Source of the DNA: Theobroma cacao
Lineage: Eukaryota; Streptophyta; Magnoliopsida; Malvales; Malvaceae
Length of the DNA stretch: 64,000 nt
Assembly (NCBI RefSeq): GCF_000208745.1
Contig: NC_030851.1
Span: 7,923,313-7,987,312, forward strand
Direction of reading: 5' to 3'
The position numbers and the translations under genes were made by a program. Under the pieces are notes generated by a model, which did no database searches, had not been told where the DNA came from, and saw only the letters and a list, made by a program, of their open reading frames with translations. Below, piece after piece: positions 1-12,200 of the stretch (positions within the stretch are counted from its first letter, which is position 1; each line of letters starts with the position of its first letter).

Positions 1-2208
1 CCACAGAGTACAGTCCTACCATCAGGATTGAAGGTCAAGCAACGGACTCCAGTAGTCTACAGTAGAAAGAAAAATTCATGTAAGAATTTCTCCATAAAAA
101 CAGGAACGTAAAAGATCTTATGATCTCAACATAGAAACATAGAACATTTTCTGATCTCAACATAAATCTCTAACTCTACGAAGAGATTCAACCATTGTGT
201 CAAAGACCAAAGGAACTACCTCAGGCCCAGCTGAACCAATGAGCTCAAAGGTTTCAAGGTCCCAAAATTTGACAGTCCGATCAGCTGAACCTGTGAAGGC
301 AAGAGGATGAATAATGAAAATCAGAGCACATGACACAAGTAGGGATTTACAACCTCCTTGGACAACATAACATATCTTAGGATAAGAATTAATTTTTAGG
401 AACATCATTGAATGAGTTCTCAAGTCAATAAGTGATAGCAATAGCTATTTTTATAGAAGGTAATAACCAACCTGTAGCCAGTAAAAACTCATGGGGATGG
501 AAATCCAGGCACTGAATTTGGCCTTCATGATACTTGAAATCATGCAACAATTTTCCAGCAGTCAAATCCCACACCTGTTGATATACAGAATATGACAAAG
601 ATTGTTGTATAACTTATCTAGAATCAGCATCAAAACTCACAAGATTGTGTGTATAAATACTGCCTATACATGTGCATTTAGATCTGTTTATATGGGAAGA
701 ACTTTTTATCACATGGTACTGACAGCAGGCAATCTATACACCAGCCTGACCAATGTACCATTTTAAACAATGAAATGGCCCTGCAGATATCAAATGCTAG
801 TGTCAGTAAACCAAAGGACTGCACCTATGGATCCATTCATGGCCATATAACAGTAAAATAGGTCAGCTGACTCAGTGAATCAAAGACACTGTGAAATGAA
901 ACAAGGTGTGTTAGTTCATCCAACACCATTAGGTTTGCATAGGCTCACTTGGAACTCCGCAATCTCAATTCCAATTCCCAGTAAATAATAGCATGACCAT
1001 GAACCAGACCACCACTAAAAGAAAAGAAAAGCCTTATATGTTCATTCACCCTACCTTGCTCACAGAGGTCCCGAAAGAAAGGGGTATGTGAAAAAGCAAA
1101 AAATGTGTACAAACAAAGGATCGCATCAATACAAAATAATTAACATCAGAACTAAAGTAAAGCACTCTCACCTTCACAATGTTGTCCTCACCACCAGATA
1201 CAACCCATCGGCCATCTGGTGTAAATCTAATTGCATTGACTCCTCGAGTATGGCCCTTGTAAGTGTGAATACACCCTTTCTTTCTGATATCCCATATCTT
1301 GAGATTTGTATCAAGAGAGCCAGATGCAAAAAACTCACCAAAGGGGTGGAAGTCCACAGAGATGCAATTGGATCTATGACCAGTCAGAGTCCGAACAACT
1401 AGAAAAGTATCAGATTGCAACAAAAGAAAATCAATGTAAAAATTTTACAAGAGCAACATGAATATTTTGAAGGGAAGAAAATGTGGAATTGGAAAAGCAT
1501 ACTTTTTGCCTCCTCTAAATCCCAAAGCTTGATGGTACCACTTGCAGCACCTGCAGCTACCAAGACTTCTGAAGAATCAAAGCTCACTGAGTCTATTCCA
1601 CTTGTGTGTCCTGACAAACTCTGGTATGATGGTTTAAATACAACATCAATTGAATAAGAATCCAGCAGTCTCCAAAATAAAATTTAACCAAAGGCAGAAT
1701 CTTTTAATTCTATTATTTGCTATAGGTTACATTATTTTTCACCCTTAGCGGCTACTGAGCATATATTACATTGAAGTGGACCAATGACAGTGAAAATACT
1801 ACTATGATTACTGACAGATAGAAAACTAGCAAAGAGGGTATTTGCAACGAATTTAATAATTTGCATTGGGAAAATACTGAGAGAGATAACTGACCAGTAT
1901 GGCGTTGGGTTTACCAATAGCCCAAAGATTAACCTTGTGATCTTCCCCTCCAGTCACAAGAACCCTCGACGATTTCCTTCCAATCTTTAGGCAATTCACA
2001 CTAGAAGAATGTGCCACAAATTCCTCTGTTTATTACAGTTGTTAAGGCTACCCCAAGTAGTAACACTTAAATGAAAGGAGAGATCTGTTTGAGGTTTTCA
2101 GGGAAATTGTTACAGAAAACCCAGATCAAGTAAAGCAATTGGAAACATAATTTACTAAAAACCCTAACAAAGAAGGATACGCAGCTTGTAAGCTCGTTTG
2201 GTAGTCAT
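1..2208 (-). CDS. KTN80: Katanin p80 WD40-repeat subunit B1 (5' part, truncated by window edge)
   Basis: Regulatory and targeting subunit of the microtubule-severing katanin complex, which partners the p60 AAA ATPase at cortical microtubules. Coding exons, in transcript order: 2181-2208, 1895-2025, 1503-1620, 1172-1398, 472-574, 220-290 and 1-56, continuing past the left edge. All introns are GT-AG and the phases agree, giving 244 codons. The ATG at 2206-2208 starts with [12 protein letters not shown], the conserved plant p80 N-terminus. Successive WD40 blades end in [33 protein letters not shown] and VKFWDLET. The WDIR in the third blade matches the WDxR pattern of DDB1-binding WD40 proteins, but p80 is not thereby shown to be a CUL4 receptor. 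The C-terminal con80 domain that binds p60 lies outside the window. The family assignment is secure. Confidence 0.96.
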
Positions 2209-2900
2209 GGCGGTAACGAAACGGAAGACAAAACCCTAGCAATGGCTATAGCAAACATTCAACTAAAAACTCCGATGAACGGTGCCATAGATCTCATCCC
2301 CATTGCATTATTTTAACCATTTTCTACGACTGCAAAATCGAGAATTTTCACTGTTAGATCGAAAACAATTAAAAAAAAACATACACATAAAAAAAGGGTA
2401 GTATAAAAAGAAAGAAAGAAAGAAAGAAAGGAGTAAACGACATTTTACCAGAAACCCAAAACTTACAGAGAAGACAACAGTAGGGGAGATTGCTTCATTC
2501 TTTAACCTTCATTCTTGGGTTTCCTCTAAAAAAAATCTATATTTCTATTTTATACCAGAAAAAGAGTGGAGAAGCAGTAGTTGTACAACGCAAGAAATAC
2601 GAACAAAAAAAATTCTTTATTTGGAGAAAAAAAAATGGAGGAGTAAGTAGTAGTGGGTTTGCTTTGCCTTTTCTTGTTGGTTTTTTCAAACCCACATTTC
2701 TCCAAATCTTGCTAAATAAAACCCAAATCTTGGACAACTCTATCAAATGTAAGATTTCAGATATAAACAGAGAAAGAGAAGAACGCAGAGAAGGGGGCGC
2801 TTTCAGGTTTCACTGCTGCTGCTGGGTCGTCTTCGTTTTTTTTTCTTTTCTCTTTTGCCCCCTCCGTTTCTTTTTTACTGATTAAGCATTGGATTATTTT
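2209..2900 (-). promoter_or_regulatory. KTN80 5' leader and promoter-proximal region
   Basis: Non-coding sequence upstream of the katanin start. It contains a GAAA tetranucleotide tract (about 2408-2430) and, near 2820-2880, a strongly pyrimidine-rich plus-strand tract that would be purine-rich in the transcript. No TATA box could be placed with confidence. An open frame on the plus strand here is low complexity and is not called as a gene. Confidence 0.35.
2408..2430. repeat. GAAA microsatellite
   Basis: About five tandem AAAG/GAAA units seen directly in the sequence, upstream of the katanin start codon. Confidence 0.9.
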
Positions 2901-5900
2901 TTTTTCAAAATTAATCGAGAAGGGGAAGTGGGAGGGAAATTAAAATAAAATTAAAAAAAATTTGTTGGATAAAACCCGGTCCAGCCCAATGGGGGATCCC
3001 TCCATCAGCAACTCAAAATCGAAAAGACTACGCAACCATACCCCACCCTTATTTCCTTCTCATTAGAACGCTGCTCACCTTTTTCTTTTCTCTTTTTTTT
3101 TTTCTTTTCTTTTCTTTTCTGGTTTTAAACTTTCAATTTCATTCTCTCAAGCTTTAGAGGACTTTCATTCTTTTCTGGAAGTATATTACTTACAGTTTAA
3201 AAAATTACTTTTGTTAATTAATGAAAGTGGGAGCCACACAAAATTATGGCTCTCTCACTTTGATTTCTTGCATTCATGTCAATCATGTTATTCTTATTGC
3301 ACGCCACCTCACCCTTCGCCACAAAATGGCTGTGAAATCCTTAAATTGTATTCCCAACTCCCCAGTTTTGCTTTATTTCCCTGCAAAACATTTAAGCACG
3401 ATAGATTCTGCTTTCTTTTGACAGAAAAGATAGTGATTCAATACTCATGAGAAGTCAAAAATTAAGTAAATTTTGATATACAAATATTTTTAATTAAAAG
3501 ATATTTTTAATTCTTGTTTATAAATTTAATACTTATTGATATGAAATCTAAATAACAACATTTTTATGTCTTAATACAGATATTATTATGTACAGGTCGC
3601 GTTGGTACATGTGCGAAACTGTCCTTACTTGTTGTCGGTATGTTGCGTAGTTAGAGCAAACTGAAATTATTCCACTATGCTATTATGAATAACTCCATCA
3701 GACTTGTTGTAAGATATGAGATGGTGTGCTCTTTTACCTGCTTTTGCATGTGCTAAAAATACAGTAATATGAGGGTGTAGTTTAAGCAACCTAATCCAAA
3801 TGATTTGAAGCATTCTGGTCCACCCTGTCTGCTTCCTTTTATCTGCTTCGTTTCTGCCCATTCTCTCTTTCAAGATCTGCTTAACTGCATTGATCATTGA
3901 TGGGTCTCTTCTAATCTTTGATTCAACATTGTTACTCTGTACATTCTTACTTTGACCAACGGCTACTCTATCCTACCTTGACTTTTACATGTCCGAGGAG
4001 TTGGTTTTGACAACAACGTGCCAGGTCAAGTTAAGGTCAGGGGGCCTTGCCTTGGACAACCCTCCTTTTTTCGTGCCTCGTTGAGTCAACTCACTCTTTC
4101 CTCCTTCAATTTCAAATTCAAAACTTGAAGAAGATGCATAGAGGATTCACCTCATTCAACCCCTAAATGTCATTAAGAAATCAAATGCATTCATGACACA
4201 TTTTGTAAACATTTAACAGAGCCTCTTTTTTTTTTTTCCTTTTTCTTCCTTTTCTGTTTTTCTATGCTATTAATATTTCACAACTACTCCAAATGCCCAT
4301 TTAATTAGAGTAATATACTAATTTTCATTAAAGGAATGACTTCAAACAATGATGGTAGGTAAAAGAAGAGTCAAATAGAAGGGTGGGTTTCAAATCAAAA
4401 TCAGTTTAATCAATGTCCGAATAAACCTTGGAGCTTCATAATATACCAAAAACACCTGCATGGGATTTACATCTCCGGTTGTAACTATAGCCATGACAAC
4501 AACCAATGTTCAGCTGATTAAAGAAAGCATCGTGTCAATGATTGGAGATTGTAGAGAAGGAGCCAGCAATCCATTTGATTGGGAGAGAATGAACTTAGAA
4601 TTAGGAAGGTAAGAGATGGGATGCCATTTGTGCTCAGCCTTCTGATTCACCAACCCAATAATACAAAAGCAATGATTGCAAAAGGCCACAACTACCGTCA
4701 GGATTTTCTTTTAAAAGGCTAATCCTATGCGTTCAGCGGCGACTAGCACTCTGCTGTTGCCCATATTGGATCACCGAAACAGATAGCAAGTAACCAGGGC
4801 TTAGGATCCACTTGTTTCTTTCATCTGATACTATAAGAACACACACAATACCAGCGTAGTGCTACAGCATTGCATAACCATAAAGTAACAATTATGACAA
4901 TCAAGATTTCCATTGACATTTGTTTGGGTTAACTTTTACCAATGCAGTAGTGCAGAAGATGCAAACAGCATGGCATGAAAAGCGACAGCATGAAATATAG
5001 ATCTGTTTATGGCAAAAGGGGCCAAGAGAAAGGGAAGAGACCAAGGGAAGGAAGGAAGAGAGTGTGAGAAAAGGAGAAAAACGGTGGAGGGGGCGGGGGG
5101 AGGGGTATGGAGTATGAATGCTTCAGATAAAATGTGTAGCTTTACATACAAATAAGAACACTGAGGGTTGAACTTAATGACATATAGACAGCACTCCGCT
5201 TCCTACCTTATTGTCCAATGTCACTAGACACAATGCCTAATTGCTCATGTGCATAAATTAGGTGCTGCAGATGTATATATACAACACTATTTCAGCTGTT
5301 GCATAGCAGTAAGGAGCTACTCAGATTTTGATTGTTGGCTTCAAAAAAGACATCAGTATGAAAAAGCAGCCATCAGTGTACTAATGATCAAATAGCATTA
5401 TAGCGAACTGACTGGTTACGTATCTCTCAATCAATAACATCACAAGCCAACTTCAGAGCTAATATCAATCTAACAAGAACGTGCAGACTAAAAATAGTTG
5501 TTACATAAAATCTGATTATGCATCACAGCATTACCTCCTTACAAAAATAAATGAAATGCGCATGATAACTGCTGTAAAATCCAACAAGACAATGTACATC
5601 TGTGAAGGATTATATTTAAACAGGGCGACAAAGAAAACCAACTTGAGTATATGATGCACTCAATTGGAAAACTCCAAGCCTAAAGGAGATTTTTGGAGAA
5701 AAAAAAAAGCAAAAAGGAAGTTTGGTTTTACAAGCAACTGCACTGCTCCCTTCATTTTGTTTGAGATAAAAGCCCTCTCTCTAGCAAACTAAAGAAATAC
5801 TCAGCCGAACTTTAATTACATAGAAGCTTTCCAAAAACAGCAGCATTCTGAATGAGAATTCATAGCCATAGTTAAGCAAAGAATCACATTTAAGTGCATT

Positions 5901-7130
5901 CATTAAAACATAATATTAAGCTCAACACAACCCCAAATTACTTTTGTATTAGGTAGTAGGGATCAAAGTCTGTGCATCTTCATTATTGCATTACCAAAGT
6001 AAAATATTAAAATTGTAGGAGAATTAGATCCACGAAGTAATATAGCTCTGTCGAACAAGGAGTGGCTAGTAACTCAGGAATTGAACATTTTAATTAGCAA
6101 AAACCTCATCCACAAAATTAAAACTCAGTTCCAACTCCCAAATTAAACTAGCAAATCCAGTTCCATCTTCAACATGCAAAGTGAAACTAAAGGCTATGCA
6201 GACATGCAATACGAAAAATTTATTTATCCAGTCATGCTTTATAGCTAATTAAATGATGATGCCACAGAAATGTGCCAATGCAATGAAAAAATAACAACCA
6301 AAGTATTGAACGAGACGAACAGACTTAACGAGACACTTATTTATAACATAATAGCATATGATAGTATCTGAGAACAACTCAGTTTTAGGAAACTACATAA
6401 TAATAGTACAGGTTATTATTATCACCAATACTAGTTATAATTATGCACAATAAATATAGAAACTTCAGCAGGAAACTAAATTGTGATGCCATGTAATATT
6501 CTCAAGTAAAATGTATTGAACCAGTCAAGTTTGTTTTGTGGGATGATTACCACTAATCATCTTCGAAAACACTAAAAGACAGAGGAGCAACTTTTGCACA
6601 GAAATAGCAGTGGCTTTTTTACATTCACACTAAATGACACCCTCACCCTCCAAACCACGTTCCTGGGATTCATTTGTAGTCTAGTGTTTGAGAGTTCCAA
6701 AATAAAAGTAAACCTAATTACCATCCTTGAATGAACAAATTGCAACAGCACACAATGACTGAGAGCCAATATAAATTGAACAACAGAGGCCCACCTGAGC
6801 CCTTCAGAAGGGCTAAAAAGTCAGCTTTGGTATCATGACAGATTCCTGATAGAAACCCCATTTTGCCTGGAGTCGCACGAAGGAGAAAGCATATACGAGT
6901 AAAAGACTAAATTCTAACTATAGTTAATATACCAGTGGTAGCATCTCTATTCATCCACAACCCTTGGAAAGTGGAAAAAAAGTACAAAACATATACAAAA
7001 AATACGCAGCTAAGTAGTCAATAATCCTAAAAATGAGACCTGAAGATAACCCTCGGATATAAAAACTTCAATGCTACCAATTAATTAACAGATGAAAATT
7101 CCATTCCCAGGTAGAACTGAAGGTAAAGGT
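2901..7130. other. Long gap with no recognised gene
   Basis: About 4.2 kb between KTN80 and the FTR gene, AT-rich with scattered purine or pyrimidine runs, for example a G-rich stretch at 5085-5105. No known protein domain was recognised on either strand. Some short minus-strand open stretches flanked by splice-like signals (near 4507-4700 and 4735-4825) read like C-terminal exons but could not be tied to a family. Part may be the 3' UTR of the FTR gene, or an unrecognised non-coding transcript. Confidence 0.4.
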
Positions 7131-7237
7131 AAAATTACATACAACAGTGAGTAGTTATTGGTTTTACGTTGTAGCAAGAAAGCAAATAGATAAGAAAAAA
7201 AAAGTATTTGCCTGGCATACGGATAAGAATCACGATT

Positions 7238-7744
7238 CTAATCAAGGAATTCCAATTCGTCCTCTTTAACGTGGGCAAAGAACTTGACAGGTCCCCGGCC
7301 TTCAATTTCCTTAACAAACTCCACCTTGTAAGGAAGATTAGCTGAAATCCGTTTCCCTTTCCAGAGCGCGACGTATTGTTTAATCACTCCTTCCATACCG
7401 GTCAGATCCACCTCTGGCACGCGAGGCACGTGATACACTTTGAGCGGGACCTTCACCCTAACCTTCGCCCCTACTTTAGCCTCCTCTTCAGCTTCGGCCG
7501 ATCCTGAAACCGACGTGTATTTCTCGTCCTTGTCCACGGAAGCGGTGGAGACAGCTTGGCAGGAAATGATTCTCCTTGCCTTTCTAGTCACATTAACGGC
7601 GGTCAAGGGAGAAGGAAACGGAGCTGATTTCAGCGTCACCATCGTCGTTTTGGTTTCTGGTGATGATTTTCCATTTGAACAAGTAATCAAACAAGAACCG
7701 TGCGTTGCCGAAGAGAAAGCCAAAGTGGCTGTACTTGCAGTCAT
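7238..7744 (-). CDS. FTRA: Ferredoxin-thioredoxin reductase variable (alpha) chain, chloroplastic
   Basis: Variable subunit of the heterodimeric chloroplast FTR. That enzyme passes electrons from photosynthetically reduced ferredoxin to thioredoxins, using the Fe-S and disulfide centre of the catalytic beta chain; the alpha chain stabilises this subunit. It is a single uninterrupted 168-codon frame. The Ser/Thr-rich, acid-poor first 60 or so residues look like a plastid transit peptide. An acidic linker (about 70-90) follows, then the SH3-like core with KVRVKVPLKVYHVPRVPE, GMEGVIKQYVALWKGKRIS and LPYKVEF, ending in VKFFAHVKEDELEFLD. The core order and overall length match plant FTRA. The opposite strand is also open for a long way (7440-7799), but this is a shadow frame. 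Confidence 0.95.
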   Translation of the reverse strand: MTASTATLAFSSATHGSCLITCSNGKSSPETKTTMVTLKSAPFPSPLTAVNVTRKARRIISCQAVSTASVDKDEKYTSVSGSAEAEEEAKVGAKVRVKVPLKVYHVPRVPEVDLTGMEGVIKQYVALWKGKRISANLPYKVEFVKEIEGRGPVKFFAHVKEDELEFLD

Positions 7745-9299
7745 CTCTATTTTGTTGGGTCTACACTTTCTTCCTTTCTTTCGCTTTGGGGTTTTCTAAC
7801 TTCTATGAACGAATCCCCGCCAGATATGCGTGTCAGAAACGATTTCTTCTACTGGCTGAATCAAAGAATCGAAGCACAGCAAACTGTCAGGTGGAGGGAG
7901 CGTGGAGTCCTTCATTACCAGTCTCTACTTTTTATATCCTCTTGTTAAGATAAAAATGTGATGCACAGATATGGCGGACCTCCTTTTTCTTTTCAATTGT
8001 AGCCGTTGGATTCTATCAATTTTTTTTTTATGGAAAAAAAAACTGAATATTTACATTCTAAATTACTTAATAAAAAACTAAATAATCATAAATGTATAGC
8101 CGCTTGAATTAATATTTATCCTTTTACAATTCCATTTATTGATCATTAAAGCTTGAATTAATAACTTCGCTCTCTCGTATAAATCATGACTAATCCAACT
8201 ACTAGTAATTATTGATATAAATTTGACCTCAAAAATGAATTAATTTCTCCAATCGTCAAACGGGTCTCATGGTGGATCGGAGTCTATGAACCCTGGCCAC
8301 CACATTGTAGATATTCGTTCGAGCCAATCCAGAAAATTAAGGATTGAAAGGGAAATTACAAAGAAAGCAGACAAATGAGAGAGAGATAAATATCCTATGA
8401 ACTAGATTAATTAATCTTTGCTTTTAAATTGTTCCTACCTTGTGTTTTTTTTTTTCTTCTTCACAACAGTGGCTGAGATGGATAATGATGTTTGTCCACA
8501 GCAATCGGTGGCGACAAGGGGTAGGGGATTAGGAACGAGAGGTGGACAAGGCAACCTGGGACACTCTCCTCCAATCTTTATGGATAACGAAACTCGAGCC
8601 AGCAATGACCAGGCAAAGGACTCAGGCTCGTGTTTTTCGTCTTCTACCACAGTAACCTAACCCCACCACATTTTTGTTCTGTAATATACCACCCAAGAAT
8701 TCATCGCGCCAACGCACCATCTTTAAAGGAACTACAGTACAAATTTAGGCTCGGAAAAGAAGGAATGAATGCGATTTGCTGTGCCATCGCTTTCCTTCCT
8801 CTAATAGCACTTCGACATCGGACACTTGGGTGCTTTTCATTTAATGTGATATGAAACAAGGAAAGAAACAGGAAATATTGAAGGAGATAAGAGGACAAAA
8901 CACTCTGTTGTGTAAATATCTAAGAAGAGTTCTGAAGATGATAATGTAAAGAAATTTATAAAGAAAAAAAAAAGGTGAGTTTTCAGTACATATAGCAGCT
9001 CACACAGAGAAACAATCAAGATAAAAGCGTATATACCATAGGGGAGTAAAGAAGCAAATAAACAAATAAACAAGCAACAGATACATAAACCCAACAAAAA
9101 ATTTACAGGGACCTCATGTATGCAATGCACAAACGGCCAAATGGGAAGGGGGGGTTAACATGAAAAATATATCAGAAGATATATTTTGTTTTCTATAAGG
9201 ATACTCTGCATATTCCACAGCCACGAGTTTAGAAGAGAGCATTCACGTCCCAAGATATCACAAAAAGAAGAAAATTCAAAAAAACAGATCTCTTGGTCA
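7745..9299. other. Intergenic region between FTRA and LCBK1
   Basis: Contains the FTRA 5' leader and promoter (from 7745) and, from about 9100 to 9299, the probable 3' UTR of LCBK1. Frames of 60-97 codons at 8418-8660, 8630-8854 and 8837-9130 occur on both strands and resemble no known protein. No RNA gene or repeat was recognised. Confidence 0.5.
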
Positions 9300-12200
9300 T
9301 TATACATGACGGCCTGGGGAGCGACCGATTAGTCTGCACTGTTCTGGAAGCAAAGACGATACTACTTGTCCGTTGAGGGGAAAAAGCTCACCATCAATAC
9401 CACAACCATTATGTGTGTGTTTCCCAGCCTTAATCTTAACTGATTTCACCTGCATTTCAGTGGAAGCTATAGTTAGATGGTCTTAAATCATGTGTCTATG
9501 TTTGAGTATAGGACTCAGTATTCACTGATCCAACAGTTGGACCCAATATGCATCCCAAATCAAATCAAAGTGCATGGGCCAAATACCATATGTAAGAAAC
9601 AGTGCACAAACTGCAAAACACATGTTCAAACCAGCAACAATTATTTCATCACATGCATCTAGTCCAGCTGCACTGACAATTTTTTCAACTAAGAATCTTG
9701 CACTTGGATGGACTTTTATGGGCTCAATAATCAAGTAACTATATTTGACATATAAGATTCTTTACGGAATAAAGAAAAATTGATGCTCGTACCTTGACAT
9801 ATTCAACATATGGCAGTGAAAGGTGTTTACCCATCTGCAGCAGCAAGAAGAATCTCATCAGCCTCAGTCTCCCACTCCCGTGAACCAACAGCATATCCAT
9901 GGTGTTGTCATCATGTTCAGCTCTTGGTGCCACCACCTGAGAACTCTGCACAGTTCTGCATGCATGGTTACACACAATGATGCCAAGAAATGGCCCCTTA
10001 GTCACAACCCATTTATCTTCGAATCTTGGGACAACTTCCTTCTTTATTCCTGATTCAACATCATCTGATGGCCCTGGTAGCTCGATTGGATTTTCTACAT
10101 CCCAGTTAGCCTCAGTGTCCCACTTTGGTTCAGCATCCCATATTGGACCTGGATCAGACAATGTTGAAGATATATCCTCTCTATCATTTGTTGCAGCAGT
10201 ACCCCAAGAACATCTAGAAGGATCATGTGCTGCCGTCGATCCACTCCACCCTTTATCTGTCCTTGACTTTGATCTGGTCCTTGGCCAGTTTGGAGTCGTT
10301 GAGATTGGTAACTGAGGATGAATAACTTCCGGCTCCGCTGTTACATTGCTTCTCCCAGATGATAGCCGTTTATTTTTGGGATCAAGGCCTCTCACATAGT
10401 CAGATGGTTCAGTGCTTGCATGAGTGCCACTACACGTGTCCATCTCACCTCCAGACATTCGGCTAGGAGTCATTATTGAATCAATACTGGACAAACTAGA
10501 GGCTCTGGGAATGCCATCTGTGTTTGACCTCCTCATAATGTCTGTGTACAGGTCTGACATGTCAACCACTTCCCGATCACTTGAGTTTTTACCTTCTTGC
10601 TCCTCTTTTACTACTGGCAGGTACTCCACTTCATAGTTGTACTTCGGCAAGCACAAAAATTTGAGGAACCCAGCAACAAAATATCGTAGAGGACCAAATC
10701 GTCTCTGATATTTCTCAGAAAGTTCTAAGACTGCAACATGAGAAAAAGATACAAACATACAATTATCATTCCCATGATAAAGGGGAATTATTTCATTCAC
10801 ACATCATTATATTCTCTGATGAAAGACTTTCTTTCATCAATCATTGTATATATAGAAAATCATGTAGGCCTTCTTTGAATCTAATTTGCCTTTATTGTAT
10901 TCATGTTCATGGATCAGTCTATTAATTTAAACAAACTAAGAGATGAAAAAGCATACAAGACAATCATGCAAAATTTGCAAACTGGCACCCTAGTTTACCA
11001 TCTTTTTACCCAGTCATTGAACTAGTATTTAATTACTAGCACCAATCAGGCTTAAAACCAACAATCAGACTTAAAACCAAGCATCACCCTGATGACAATA
11101 ATTGTTAATTATAAAGATCTGAGCCAGCCTTTCAAAAAAATAAAAAAAAAGATATAAGCCAGACAGATATTAGAATCAAAATTCAGAGTATAAGGATATA
11201 TCTTACGCAAGTATGTAAGAATGAAATTATTTAAGTATGGACCGTAGAGAATATTAAAGATGTACCAGGTGCCTCAACCATAAATAAGCAACTTAAAACC
11301 AAAAGATACAAACAAAAGCGGCAAATAATAAACAATGGCTAGTTTAGGAGCAATTCTGACATATGATGTCAATTATAGACACAAACTTATGATGACAGGA
11401 AAATAGCAAAAAATGGGGAACATAAGATGGCTTTTCTTGATGCAGGGAATCGCCAAACAAGTGAAAAAGGAAACCAGTCACCCTTCTAAACGCCAAAATT
11501 ATTGACTAATTATATGCGTGCAACGGATGTGAGGAAGAATGGTCAAATCATTCTAAAAGGAGCATCATAATCAACAAGTGTCACTCACAGTCCGAATTGA
11601 GGCATCACAGCACGTATTTATTCAGTCACATGTCAAGATGGTAAAATATGCTAGATTGGAAACATCAAAGCATACATCAGACCACATTTCAAACAAAATG
11701 GGAAAGAAAAGGATAACTGTAAGGAAAGAACCGACATTGATAAAACTAGAAACAAACCAATTTCTACTGTATTAGCCAGGATAGATCATCTTGTCACTAA
11801 TACATACCATCACTGACAAAACCATAATAAGAGACCGTCATCCCAAAGTGAATAACACCAGTCTGAATCCACTCAACAGCAAAAACATCTGTAGCAGTAA
11901 GACCTCCCTGGAACCAAAAAGAGATAACCTCAATTGTAGGCAACAAAATGCCCAGTAGGAAGCTAATTTATCTATGACAAATGGCGTGTTCTCAGAACTC
12001 CTTTTTCTTACAGTTTACAAAAAGAACATGTTTCCCCCAATAGAGACGTAATAGCATGGAGACATTTCTCCAAAACTTTTCAAAGCAACACGTTAGGGTC
12101 ATTGTTGTTAACCGATTTCAGACCCATGGGGCAAAAAGGTTTAGAAGAAGGCTGGGCATCAATCTACAAAGGGAGTAACAGAATAACCAGCAAATAAAGC

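Noticed and set aside
2490..2885. 131-codon plus-strand ORF near the katanin promoter
   Set aside because: Poly-Lys, poly-Phe and poly-Arg low-complexity translation of purine and pyrimidine tracts; no homology seen.
4900..5160. Possible microRNA precursor around a pyrimidine-rich leader-like segment
   Set aside because: I compared it by memory with conserved plant microRNAs (156, 159/319, 160, 164, 166-169, 171, 172, 390, 393-399, 408) and saw no match.
7440..7799. 119-codon plus-strand ORF opposite FTRA
   Set aside because: It lies exactly antisense to a firmly identified gene. Open antisense frames are common opposite GC-richer coding sequence, and the product has no known domain.
8418..8660. 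80-codon plus-strand ORF and its 71-codon antisense partner
   Set aside because: Overlapping frames on both strands with no recognisable motif and no splice support.
9823..10636. Several plus-strand ORFs across LCBK1 exon 7
   Set aside because: Shadows of the long Ser/Pro-rich coding exon on the other strand.
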